A stretch of 64,000 nt of DNA from positions 1 to 64,000 of the forward strand of contig NZ_LZZM01000119.1 of assembly GCF_002006345.1 (NCBI RefSeq), in the 5' to 3' direction. Shown in pieces: positions 46,259 to 55,262 of the stretch. Origin of the DNA: Clostridium puniceum. GTDB lineage: Bacteria; Bacillota; Clostridia; Clostridiales; Clostridiaceae. The notes under the pieces are model-generated. The model did not search any database and was not told where the DNA came from. It saw only the letters and a program-made list of their open reading frames with translations. The first letter of the stretch is position 1, and every line of letters begins with the position of its first letter. Both the position numbers and the translations under genes were made by a program.

Positions 46259-46272
46259 AAAAAACGTTTACA
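46259..46272 (+). promoter_or_regulatory. Catabolite-response-like site before the importer genes
   Basis: AAAAAACGTTTACA differs from the B. subtilis-type cre consensus TGWNANCGNTNWCA only at its first two bases. It lies about 60 bp before the binding-protein gene, a position suited to CcpA repression of the transporter. Confidence 0.45.
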
Positions 46273-46333
46273 AGTAAAAACATAACATAATATTAAAAAA
46301 AAGTAAATGAATATAAAGTAGGGGGAATAGTAA

Positions 46334-48007
46334 ATGAGAAAATCTAAATTAATCTTAAGCATACTCCTAACTGGAGTCATGGGAATGAGTCTTCTCGTTG
46401 GTTGTGGAAACCAAGCTAAAGAGGCAAGTTCATCTTCAGATAGTGATGGAATTAAAGAATTCACAGCATTTTATGCGACTCCAGGAAAAGAAATTCCAGA
46501 CAATAATAGGTTGAAAAATGCAATAGCTAAAAAAATAGGAGCTAAAATAAATGAACAATGGCTAACAGGGCAAACAGCTAAAGAAAGAATAGGAGTAATG
46601 GTTGCTGGAGGAGAGTATGCAGATTTTATAGATGGCGGAGATGGAACACAAGCATTAATAGATGCAGGTGCACTTATTCCATTAGAAGATAAATTGGATA
46701 AGTATCCTAATCTAAAAAAATTTGTGTCAGAAAGTGATAGAAAAAGAATAACGAAAGATGATGGACATATTTACTATATACCTCAATTTTCAACTGTTCA
46801 AGGAAAGGAAATGGATACAATTCACAATGGGGAAGCATTCTGGATTCAAAAAGCAGTTTTAGAATGGGCTAATTACCCTAAAATTAAAACTGTAGATGAA
46901 TATTTCGATTTAATTGAAAAATATAAGCAAGCAAATCCAACAATTAATGGACAACCAACTGTAGGTTTTGAAATTTTAAGTGACGATTGGAGATATTTCT
47001 GTTTAGAAAATCCACCTCAATTTCTAGCAGGATATCCTAATGATGGTAAAGCTATTATAGATAAAAATACATTAGTAGCTAAGAACTACAACACAATTCC
47101 AGAAGCTCAAAGATATTATAAAAAGTTAAATGAAGAATATAACAAAGGAATTATCGATCCAGAAACATTTACATCATCTTATGATCAATATATATCAAAG
47201 ATTTCAACAGGAAGAGTACTTGGTTTGGTAGATCAACATTGGCAATTTAATAATGGGGAACTTTCATTAAAGCAACAAAACTTAGATGAAAGAACTTATG
47301 TACCATTACCTTTAACACTTGACCCTAATGTTAAACCACAATATAGAAGCAAATTAGAATATAATGGTGGAGGAGGTCTTGGAATTTCAGCCAGCTGTAA
47401 AGATGTAGATGGTGCTTTAAAATTAATAAATGATTTATTAGATCCAGAGGTAATTACAATGAGATCCTGGGGAGAAAAAGATGTTGACTATAAAGTAAAT
47501 GATAAAGGTGTATTTTACAGAACTGATGAACAAAGAGCAAATAACAGAAACCAAGATTGGGTTAATGCTAATATGTGTTCTTACTCATGGTTTCCTAATT
47601 ATAGAGGAATGCAAGCAGATGGAATCAATGCTATGGTGCCAAATGAACAACCAGATGAATTCTATGCAGAATTAAGACCTGCTGATAAGAAAATTCTTGA
47701 TGCATATGGTTATAAGACCTTTACAGAATTTATGAACACACCACCTGAAAAGAATGAACCTTGGTTCCCGATTTATTCCTTTACAAATTCATTAACCTCA
47801 GACAGTCCAGCTGGAATCGCAATGCAAAAAATGGATGAAATAAAAAAACAATGGCTTCCAAAGGTTATTATGACAAAAACAGCTGATTTTGATTCTTCAT
47901 GGAATCAATATCAAACAACTCTAACAACTCAAGTAGATATTAAAGCATATGAAGATGAACTTACTAAGGAAGTAAAGAAAAGAGTAGAAAAATACGGTGA
48001 AAACTAG
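46334..48007 (+). CDS. Oligosaccharide-binding lipoprotein (LplA/AguE-like)
   Basis: A 557-residue extracellular solute-binding lipoprotein (family 1). The signal peptide MRKSKLILSILLTGVMGMSL leads to the lipobox LVGC with lipidated Cys 24, then a Ser-rich linker. The mature protein carries typical stretches YADFIDGGDGTQALIDAGAL and DGHIYYIPQFS, plus several Trp/Tyr-rich segments (WNQYQ, FPNYRGMQ) for sugar stacking. Its size (over 500 residues) marks the LplA/YtcQ subgroup serving large oligosaccharides. Next to GH67 it most likely binds aldouronic acids, as AguE does in Geobacillus; this is inference. RBS GGGGG before ATG 46334. Confidence 0.9.
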   Translation: MRKSKLILSILLTGVMGMSLLVGCGNQAKEASSSSDSDGIKEFTAFYATPGKEIPDNNRLKNAIAKKIGAKINEQWLTGQTAKERIGVMVAGGEYADFIDGGDGTQALIDAGALIPLEDKLDKYPNLKKFVSESDRKRITKDDGHIYYIPQFSTVQGKEMDTIHNGEAFWIQKAVLEWANYPKIKTVDEYFDLIEKYKQANPTINGQPTVGFEILSDDWRYFCLENPPQFLAGYPNDGKAIIDKNTLVAKNYNTIPEAQRYYKKLNEEYNKGIIDPETFTSSYDQYISKISTGRVLGLVDQHWQFNNGELSLKQQNLDERTYVPLPLTLDPNVKPQYRSKLEYNGGGGLGISASCKDVDGALKLINDLLDPEVITMRSWGEKDVDYKVNDKGVFYRTDEQRANNRNQDWVNANMCSYSWFPNYRGMQADGINAMVPNEQPDEFYAELRPADKKILDAYGYKTFTEFMNTPPEKNEPWFPIYSFTNSLTSDSPAGIAMQKMDEIKKQWLPKVIMTKTADFDSSWNQYQTTLTTQVDIKAYEDELTKEVKKRVEKYGEN

Positions 48008-48016
48008 ATAGTAAAT

Positions 48017-48052
48017 GAGAAGAGGGTATTTTTTTAGGTACCCTATTCTTGA
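48017..48052 (+). other. Hairpin between the binding-protein and permease genes
   Basis: AGAAGAGGGTA (about 48018-48027) pairs with TACCCTATTCT (48039-48049) with one mismatch, and the T-run lies in the loop rather than after the stem. It is more likely a stabilising or processing stem giving excess binding protein than a true terminator. Confidence 0.45.
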
Positions 48053-48089
48053 AAATTTTCCAATAAAATAAGAAAAAAGGAGAATGGAT

Positions 48090-49055
48090 ATGGAAGTAGG
48101 AGTAAGTGATACAAAATTGGATGCAGAATTAAAACAAAAAAAGAAAAAGATTACATTAGAGACAATGAAAAAGCAAAGAACGTTAATTATTATGTCTATT
48201 CCATTTGTTATATATGTATTTATATTTTGTTATGCACCTCTTGTTGGTTGGGTAATGGCTTTTCAAAAATATAAACCAGCTAAAGGTTTATTTGACCAAG
48301 TATGGTGTGGATTGGATCAATTTAAGTTTTTATTTTCTGATGCAACTTTTTTACAAGTATTAAGAAATACTTTAGCTATGAGTATAATTAATTTAACATT
48401 AAGTTTTATCTGCTCTATTGGATTTGCATTACTACTTAATGAGGTGAGAAGGCTTTTAGCTAAGAAATTTGTACAAACAATATCATATTTACCCCATTTT
48501 TTATCATGGATAATTGTAACTGGACTTGTAGCAGAAGTTTTTTCACCAGAAACAGGTATTATCAACCAAATTTTGGTGGCTTTGCATATAATAAATCAAC
48601 CAATAAATTTCTTTGCAGACGCTAAATATTTTTGGGGTATTGTAGGTATAACTAATGTTTGGAAAGAAGTGGGGTGGGGAAGTATTATTTATCTTTCTGC
48701 TATTACTGCCATCAATCCTGATTTATATGAGGCAGCTGAAATTGATGGAGCAGGACGTTTTAAGAAAATGTTACATGTTACATTACCTGGAATTAAGTCA
48801 ACAATATTTATATTACTTATCATGAATATTGGAAATATTGTAAATGCAGGCTTTGAAGTTCAATATTTACTAGGAAACGGTCTTGTTCAATCTGTTTCTC
48901 AAACAATAGACATCTTTGTGTTGAAATATGGTATCAGTTTAAGTAACTATTCATTAGCTACAGCAGCAGGTATATTCAAAAGTGTAATTAGTGTGACATT
49001 AATATTCATAGCAAATAATTTTGCCAAAAAAGTTGGAGAAGAAAGGTTATTCTAA
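48090..49055 (+). CDS. Oligosaccharide ABC importer permease, LplB type
   Basis: A 321-residue permease with six membrane segments. The N-terminal cytoplasmic tail is Lys-rich; TM1 starts TLIIMSIPFVIYVFIFCYAP. The LplB signatures PLVGWVMAFQKYKPAKG, YLPHFLSWIIVTGLV and the EAA-loop YEAAEIDGAGRFKKMLHVTL contact the ATPase. ATG 48090 has AGGAG at the right distance; ATG 48084 is too close. It is transcribed with the LplC-type gene 14 bp downstream. No ATPase gene is in the cluster, so a shared MsmX-type ATPase encoded elsewhere is expected. Confidence 0.93.
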   Translation: MEVGVSDTKLDAELKQKKKKITLETMKKQRTLIIMSIPFVIYVFIFCYAPLVGWVMAFQKYKPAKGLFDQVWCGLDQFKFLFSDATFLQVLRNTLAMSIINLTLSFICSIGFALLLNEVRRLLAKKFVQTISYLPHFLSWIIVTGLVAEVFSPETGIINQILVALHIINQPINFFADAKYFWGIVGITNVWKEVGWGSIIYLSAITAINPDLYEAAEIDGAGRFKKMLHVTLPGIKSTIFILLIMNIGNIVNAGFEVQYLLGNGLVQSVSQTIDIFVLKYGISLSNYSLATAAGIFKSVISVTLIFIANNFAKKVGEERLF

Positions 49056-49069
49056 AGGGGGATTTATTG

Positions 49070-49966
49070 ATGGCAGGTATTAGAAAAAGAAGTAAGCATG
49101 ATATTATATGGGATACTATTATAGGAATATTTATGGTGATATTTGTAATTATTACACTGTACCCTATATGGAATACATTAGCTGTTTCATTTAACGATGG
49201 TATTGATTCTGTAAGGGGTGGGATTCACCTATGGCCAAGAATGTTCACTCTTAAAAATTATGAAACAGTATTTAATAATCAAAATTTAAAACAGGCAGCA
49301 TTTATATCAGTTTCAAGAACTGTAATAGCTACATTATTACAAGTATTTTTAACAGCAATGCTTGCATATGTTTTAAGTAGAAAAGAATTTATATTTAAAA
49401 AGCACCTTTCATTTATGTATGTATTAACTATGTATGTTGGAGGAGGGATGATTCCAACGTATGTATTAATAAAAAACTTACACTTACTTAATAATTTTAT
49501 GGTATATATTATACCTGGTTTAGTTAGTGCTTTTAATATGATTGTTATAAGAACTTTTATGAATGGATTACCAGATAGTTTATCAGAATCTGCTAAAATA
49601 GATGGTGCAGGAGATTTTAGAATATTTATTCAAATCATATTACCTTTATGTAAACCGGTTCTTGCAACGGTTGCATTATTTATAGCAGTAGGACAATGGA
49701 ACTCTTGGTTCGATTCAATGTTATATTGTTCATCTGACCCCTCTTTAACAACACTTCAATATGAACTTATGAAATTGTTATCAGCCACAACTCAACAAGG
49801 TACATCAGGTACAGTAGATATGATGAAAAATGCAGGGAATATTGTAACACCTAAATCAGTTCGTGCAGCAGTCACAATTGTAACAGCATTGCCAATTGTA
49901 TGTCTTTATCCATTCTTACAAAGATATTTTGTATCAGGTCTTACTATTGGAGGCGTAAAAGAATAA
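49070..49966 (+). CDS. Oligosaccharide ABC importer permease, LplC type
   Basis: A 298-residue permease with six membrane segments. Family stretches include IITLYPIWNTLAVSFNDG, FLTAMLAYVLSRKEFIFKK, YVGGGMIPTYVLIKNLHLLN and the EAA loop LSESAKIDGAGDFRIFIQII. It ends QRYFVSGLTIGGVKE, the usual C-terminus of LplC/YtcP proteins. ATG 49070 with AAAGGGGG is the start. Its stop overlaps the GH8 start codon (TAATG), so transporter and exo-oligoxylanase are translationally coupled. Confidence 0.93.
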   Translation: MAGIRKRSKHDIIWDTIIGIFMVIFVIITLYPIWNTLAVSFNDGIDSVRGGIHLWPRMFTLKNYETVFNNQNLKQAAFISVSRTVIATLLQVFLTAMLAYVLSRKEFIFKKHLSFMYVLTMYVGGGMIPTYVLIKNLHLLNNFMVYIIPGLVSAFNMIVIRTFMNGLPDSLSESAKIDGAGDFRIFIQIILPLCKPVLATVALFIAVGQWNSWFDSMLYCSSDPSLTTLQYELMKLLSATTQQGTSGTVDMMKNAGNIVTPKSVRAAVTIVTALPIVCLYPFLQRYFVSGLTIGGVKE

Positions 49967-51090
49967 TGAGTGCTTATAAAACAGATATTTATAACAATGT
50001 TTTTAAGGAATATGGATATTCAGAAGAAGAAATTGAAAATAAATTAGAATATATCTATAAAACAATTTTTTTTGGAAATGAAGATGAAAGATTATATAAT
50101 CCAGTTGGTGATGACATGGCATGCTTTATTGATACTGGAAACAACGATGTAAGAACAGAAGGTATGTCATATGCTATGATGATGTGTGTTCAAAGAAATA
50201 TGAAGGAAGAATTTGATAAACTTTGGAAGTGGGCAAAAACATATATGTACATGGAAGATGGATGGAATAAAGGTTATTTTGCTTGGTCAGTAAAACCTAA
50301 TGGAGAAAAAAATTCAAATGGGCCAGCATCAGATGGCGAAGAATATTTTGCATTAGCATTATTCTTTGCAGCTAACAGATGGAGAAATGGAGAAGGAATT
50401 TTTAATTACTCAAAAGAAGCTAGAAAGCTTCTTTACGAATGCGTTCATAAGGGGGAAAAAGAACAGGGAGATCCTATGTGGGATCCGAAAAATAAATTAA
50501 TAAAATTTGTTCCAGGTCTTAAATTCACAGATCCATCATATCATCTGCCACATTTTTATGAATTGTTTTCTATTTGGAGTATGGAGGAAGATCATGAATT
50601 TTGGAAAGAAGCAGCGCACTGTAGTAGAGAATTTCTAAAAAAAGCCTGCGATCCTGTTACAGGTTTGGCAGCAGAATACTCACATTATGATGGAAGTCCA
50701 TATGTTAAAGACAAGCATGAAAGATATTATAGTGATTCTTATAGAGTACCAGCTAATTTAGGTTTGTCTTATGAATGGTTTGAAAATTCAAAGTGGGAAT
50801 GTGAATGTTCAGATAAGATTCAAACTTTCTTTTGTGAAGCTGTTAAAGGTAAAGCAGATTTAGTATATGAAATAGATGGAACTATTATTGAAGAAAAGGC
50901 TCTACATCCAGTAGCTATTATAGCAACTAATGCAATGGCTTCCTTAGCAAGTAAGGGTAAGTATAGAAAAAAGTGTGTAGATTTATTTTGGAATACACCT
51001 TTAAGAACAGGTGAAAGAAGATATTATGATAATTGTTTATATGTGTTCGCATTTTTAGCGTTAAGCGGAAATTATAAAATTTGGAAGTAA
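49966..51090 (+). CDS. GH8 reducing-end xylose-releasing exo-oligoxylanase
   Basis: A 374-residue glycoside hydrolase family 8 enzyme with an (alpha/alpha)6 barrel and no signal peptide. TEGMSYAMMMCVQRN contains the general acid Glu 65. NGPASDGEEYFALALFFA contains the Asp 123 segment. TDPSYHLPHFYELFSIW and YYSDSYRVPANLGLSYEWF are conserved in the Rex subgroup. Rex enzymes release xylose from the reducing end of xylo-oligosaccharides of three or more units. The length and coupling to the oligosaccharide permease support Rex over endoglucanase or chitosanase activities of GH8. The frame extends to 49900 inside the permease gene, but ATG 49966 is the start. Confidence 0.92.
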   Translation: MSAYKTDIYNNVFKEYGYSEEEIENKLEYIYKTIFFGNEDERLYNPVGDDMACFIDTGNNDVRTEGMSYAMMMCVQRNMKEEFDKLWKWAKTYMYMEDGWNKGYFAWSVKPNGEKNSNGPASDGEEYFALALFFAANRWRNGEGIFNYSKEARKLLYECVHKGEKEQGDPMWDPKNKLIKFVPGLKFTDPSYHLPHFYELFSIWSMEEDHEFWKEAAHCSREFLKKACDPVTGLAAEYSHYDGSPYVKDKHERYYSDSYRVPANLGLSYEWFENSKWECECSDKIQTFFCEAVKGKADLVYEIDGTIIEEKALHPVAIIATNAMASLASKGKYRKKCVDLFWNTPLRTGERRYYDNCLYVFAFLALSGNYKIWK

Positions 51091-51372
51091 GTTTGGGTAA
51101 AATTAATAAAATAAAAAACAATTTTATTGAGAATTTATCTTAGTCCATTAATATGTGCAGTAGAAGAAGAATCCTATTTAGTTAATTCTACATTTGTATA
51201 TTTTTTTGGAGTTCCTATATTTCATAGCAGGAATTTAAGTTAATTTTGAGTAAATAGGTAATGTTCTAAAGGCTTGAGTATAACCTAATAGTTAAATAAT
51301 ATTAGAGACTTAAAAAATTAATAAAGAAAATCAAACTGATTTGTTTTTCTTTTAGAAAAGGAAATGATAAAT

Positions 51373-53259
51373 ATGGGATATGAAGATAACATATCATTAT
51401 CATGTTTGCTAAGCGATGGGATGGTGCTTCAGAGAGGAAATCAAACAAAGATTTCTGGAAAAGCTAATAAGTCAGAGCAATTAAAAATTGAATTTTTAGG
51501 GCAAACATATGAATCAACTGCTGATGGAAATGGAAAGTGGGAAGTAAATTTTCATATTTTAGAAGCCGGTGGTCCTTATGAAATGGTTATTACAGACAAT
51601 CATAATAATAAGCGTAGAATTAAAGATATATTGATAGGTGATGTTTGGGTTTGTAGTGGACAATCTAATATGGAACTACCTGTAAATAGAGTTATAGATT
51701 TATATGAAGAAGAAATATATGGTTATTTAAATCCTAATATTCGTCAGTTTTTTACTGAGCAAAATTATAATTTTGAAAATCCACAAGAGGATTTATCTGG
51801 TGGTAGCGGATGGAAGTCAGTTACTCCAGAAAGTGCGTTAGAATTTAGTGCTGTTGGATATTTTTTTGCAAAAGAATTATATGACAAATACAAAGTGCCG
51901 ATAGGACTTATTGCAACTGCTGTAGGAGGTACTCCAGTAGAAGCTTGGATAAGTGAAAAGTCATTACAAAAGTTTCCTAGATTTAAAGATATAATTAATA
52001 ATTGTAAAGATGCTTTCTATATTAATAAAGTAATGAAAGAAGATGAAAAAAGAATTAATGCTTGGTATCAAAAAATTGATGCAACTGATGAGGGTTATAA
52101 AAATGAAAATAATAGATGGTATGAAGAAGAATATGATGATGTTAAATGGAATGGCTTTTTTATACCACAAGAGTGGAAAAATACTCAGTTAGATAAATTA
52201 AATGGTGCAGTATGGTTTAGAAAAGAAATATATGTACCTGCATCTATGGTAAATTGCAAGGCAAAATTATTTTTAGGTGCTATAATCGATAGTGATACAG
52301 CATATATAAATGGAGAATTTGTAGGAAAAACCGAGTATAGATATCCACCTCGAAAATATGATTTACCTAAAGGAATATTAAAAGAAGGAAAAAATATAAT
52401 AGCATTACGTGTCATTAGTAATACCAGCATAGGTGAATTCATTAAAGATAAGCCATATAAGTTAATTGCAAATAATCAAGAAATAGATTTGACTGGGGAA
52501 TGGAAATTCCAAATAGGCTGTAAAATGGAATTATTAGAAGGACAAACATTTTTTCAATATAAACCAACGGGTTTGTATAATGGAGTAATTTCACCATTAA
52601 AGAAATATGCAATTAAAGGTGTTATTTGGTATCAAGGAGAATCAAATACTGATTATCCTAATGATTATGAAGAATTATTTACAATATTAATAAAAGAATG
52701 GAGAGAGGAATGGAACATAGGGGAATTTCCATTTTTATATGTTCAGCTTGCAAATTATATGAAACCTTCAGAGGTATGTGGTGAAAGCAATTGGGCAAAA
52801 TTAAGAGATTTACAAAGAAGAGTATTGAAAGTTAAAAATACAGCTATGGCAGTTGCTATTGATTTAGGAGAATATAATGACTTACATCCAATGAATAAAA
52901 AAGATGTAGGAAAAAGACTTGCTTTGACAGCTGAAAAATTTGCGTATGGAGAAGAGGTTATCTATAGTGGTCCATTATATCAGAGTATGAAGAAGAATGG
53001 AAAAGAAATTCAATTGTATTTCTCGAATATAGGTAGTGGATTGGTTGCAAAAGGTGAAAAACTTAAACATTTTGCTATATGTGGGAAAGATAAAAAATAT
53101 GTGCCGGCAGAGGCTTTTATAGAAGGCGAATTTGTAAAAGTTTATAATAAAAATATCCAAAATCCAATAGGGGTAAGGTATTGTTTTGCAGATAATCCAG
53201 CTGAAGTGACCTTATATAATAAGGAAGGATTGCCAGCTTCGCCATTTTGCACAGATTAG
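51373..53259 (+). CDS. SGNH-type carbohydrate acetylesterase (sialate O-acetylesterase family)
   Basis: A 628-residue intracellular esterase. The N-terminal beta domain (LSCLLSDGMVLQRGNQTKIS) leads to DVWVCSGQSNMELP, whose Ser (near 95) is the nucleophile of this family. An inserted galactose-binding-like jelly roll lies at about 225-385 (GAVWFRKEIYVP). The second catalytic block is KGVIWYQGESNTDYPNDYEE, and DLGEYNDLHPMNKKDVG carries the Asp/His pair. In this locus the likely substrates are O-acetyl groups on imported xylo-oligosaccharides. ATG 51373 is about 10 bases from AAAGGA; ATG 51364 is too close. A small AAAGAAAA/TTTTTCTTT hairpin precedes it at about 51325-51355. Confidence 0.86.
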   Translation: MGYEDNISLSCLLSDGMVLQRGNQTKISGKANKSEQLKIEFLGQTYESTADGNGKWEVNFHILEAGGPYEMVITDNHNNKRRIKDILIGDVWVCSGQSNMELPVNRVIDLYEEEIYGYLNPNIRQFFTEQNYNFENPQEDLSGGSGWKSVTPESALEFSAVGYFFAKELYDKYKVPIGLIATAVGGTPVEAWISEKSLQKFPRFKDIINNCKDAFYINKVMKEDEKRINAWYQKIDATDEGYKNENNRWYEEEYDDVKWNGFFIPQEWKNTQLDKLNGAVWFRKEIYVPASMVNCKAKLFLGAIIDSDTAYINGEFVGKTEYRYPPRKYDLPKGILKEGKNIIALRVISNTSIGEFIKDKPYKLIANNQEIDLTGEWKFQIGCKMELLEGQTFFQYKPTGLYNGVISPLKKYAIKGVIWYQGESNTDYPNDYEELFTILIKEWREEWNIGEFPFLYVQLANYMKPSEVCGESNWAKLRDLQRRVLKVKNTAMAVAIDLGEYNDLHPMNKKDVGKRLALTAEKFAYGEEVIYSGPLYQSMKKNGKEIQLYFSNIGSGLVAKGEKLKHFAICGKDKKYVPAEAFIEGEFVKVYNKNIQNPIGVRYCFADNPAEVTLYNKEGLPASPFCTD

Positions 53260-53356
53260 GAAATATGTATGAATAAATTCAGTCAAAAGGGAATCAAATG
53301 AGGAATTTGTGATTATAGTATTAATTTAGTTAAAAAACAATAGCAAATTTTTGATA

Positions 53357-53387
53357 TATAATTTATTGATTAACCATATAGGTTAAT
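53357..53387 (+). promoter_or_regulatory. -10 box and dyad upstream of the sensor kinase gene
   Basis: TATAAT (53357-53362) without a good -35 is followed by ATTAACC (53369-53375), ATATA, GGTTAAT (53381-53387), a perfect 7-bp dyad. The half-sites equal those before uxuA (41018-41040), there spaced by 9 instead of 5 bases. Confidence 0.5.
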
Positions 53388-53436
53388 GTATTATAGAAAT
53401 TAGAATTAACAATAAATTGGGAAAAGAGGTATTACT

Positions 53437-55245
53437 ATGAAAAAAATAGATGTGTTAAATAATTATAGCATTAGATCAAAGCTTTTAATGATATATCTTT
53501 TTTGTGTTTTAATCCCAATGATTGTTACTAATTCTATTGTTTATTTAACTATAAAAAGCAATGCAGTAAAAGAGCAAAGAATAAATATGGATCATACTAT
53601 AGATAGAGTCAAATATGATTTGGGAGCTGTATTAGATGATTGTGTGTTGGTATCAAATCATTTACATAGTGATATAATTTTAAATGATTTTATTACCGAA
53701 AGATACAATAATCTTCTAGAATATTATGAAAGATATAATTATTTATTGCAAAATAATGTGATTAATTATTACTATAATTCACAACATGTATATCAAGTTA
53801 CTGTATACACCGATAATAATACTATAAGCGATAGTAGCAACTTTAGAAAATTAACATCAGAAATTAGAGAAAGTGAATGGTATAGACAGTTCCAGAGTAA
53901 TAGAAAAGCGATGACCATATCTGTATATTATGATAAGGAAAAAGAGAACTCGCCATCAACGAATACTGCTAGAACAATTAGCATTACACGAAAACTGGAC
54001 AACTTTGGAGATAAAAATGAAAATATTTTAAAAATAGATCTTGATTATAATGTAATTCGTAAAAATATTTTAAAAGAAAAAATGGTAGACAATTTATATG
54101 TATGTAATAAAAATTATATTTTATTTTCAAATAATGTATCTGATATTAAATTAAAAGAATTTGATACTATAAATAATATAGAAGAAAAGGGTATTAAATT
54201 AAACGATTTCTTTAGATTTAAGGTTGCAAATGAAGAATGGAATATTGTTATTACAGCAGATGAAGTCAATCCTTTATCAAAAATTGTGGAGAAAAAAGAG
54301 ATATTATTTGGATTAATAATCTTTAATTTATTATTACCAACTATAATTATTGTAGGAGTATCATATTCCATTGGAGATAGAGTACGATTGCTTAGTTTAT
54401 ATTTAGGAAAAGTAGAAAATGAGGAATTTCATACTATTGACTGCAACAATGGAATGGATGAAATAGGAAATTTAATTCGAAGCTATAATTTAATGGTTTT
54501 AAGAATTAAAGAATTAATAGAAGTAGTATTTAAGAGGGATACAGAAAAGCAAAGACTTGAATTAGCTAAAAAACAAGCTGAATTGAAATCACTCCAAAGC
54601 CAAGTAAATCCTCATTTTATGTTTAATACTCTTGAAAGTATCCGTATGAGGAGTTTAATAAAAGGGGAAGCTGAAACAGCAGGAATAATTGAAAATTTAT
54701 CAATTCTATTAAGAACTACAATAAATTGGGGAGAAGATTATATTACTATTGAAGATGAAATGCTTTTTGTAGAAAATTATCTTAAAATTCAAAAATATCG
54801 TTTTGGTGATAAATTATCTTCTAGTTTTTATATTATGGAAGACTGCAAAAACATAAGGATTCCAAAGTTATCTATATTAAGTTTTGTTGAAAATGCATGT
54901 GTTCATGGTATTGAAGCAGTATCGCATAATGCAAGTATCAATGTTGCTGTATTTAAAGATGAAAATAGTCTATTTATAGAAATTTTCGATACAGGAATTG
55001 GAATAGAGGAGAATAAATTAAATCGAATTAGAACTATGTTACAAGATGTAAAAATAGATATGCTTAATAGCAGTAAAAGTACAGGTGTACTTAATACTTA
55101 TATGCGTTTGCAAACTTATTGTAATAATAATATGAAATTTGAAATTAATAGTAAGCTAAAAGAGGGGACAGAAGTCACTATACAAATTTATATTGATGAA
55201 TCAAAGCAAGCTAGTAAGGGAGTTAATGTAGGCAATTATTATTAA
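53437..55245 (+). CDS. YesM-type sensor histidine kinase
   Basis: A 602-residue membrane kinase. TM1 at about 14-37 (LLMIYLFCVLIPMIVTNSIV), an extracytoplasmic sensor of about 250 residues, and TM2 at about 288-311 are followed by HAMP. The His_kinase domain has QSQVNPHFMFNTLESIRM with phospho-acceptor His near 393. The HATPase has LSFVENACVHGIEAV and IEIFDTGIGIEENKL. Kinases of this class sense oligosaccharides, often with binding proteins, and signal to an AraC-type response regulator, encoded 17 bp downstream. ATG 53437 follows AAGAGGT. Confidence 0.94.
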   Translation: MKKIDVLNNYSIRSKLLMIYLFCVLIPMIVTNSIVYLTIKSNAVKEQRINMDHTIDRVKYDLGAVLDDCVLVSNHLHSDIILNDFITERYNNLLEYYERYNYLLQNNVINYYYNSQHVYQVTVYTDNNTISDSSNFRKLTSEIRESEWYRQFQSNRKAMTISVYYDKEKENSPSTNTARTISITRKLDNFGDKNENILKIDLDYNVIRKNILKEKMVDNLYVCNKNYILFSNNVSDIKLKEFDTINNIEEKGIKLNDFFRFKVANEEWNIVITADEVNPLSKIVEKKEILFGLIIFNLLLPTIIIVGVSYSIGDRVRLLSLYLGKVENEEFHTIDCNNGMDEIGNLIRSYNLMVLRIKELIEVVFKRDTEKQRLELAKKQAELKSLQSQVNPHFMFNTLESIRMRSLIKGEAETAGIIENLSILLRTTINWGEDYITIEDEMLFVENYLKIQKYRFGDKLSSSFYIMEDCKNIRIPKLSILSFVENACVHGIEAVSHNASINVAVFKDENSLFIEIFDTGIGIEENKLNRIRTMLQDVKIDMLNSSKSTGVLNTYMRLQTYCNNNMKFEINSKLKEGTEVTIQIYIDESKQASKGVNVGNYY

Positions 55246-55262
55246 GACTGGAGGAATTATTA

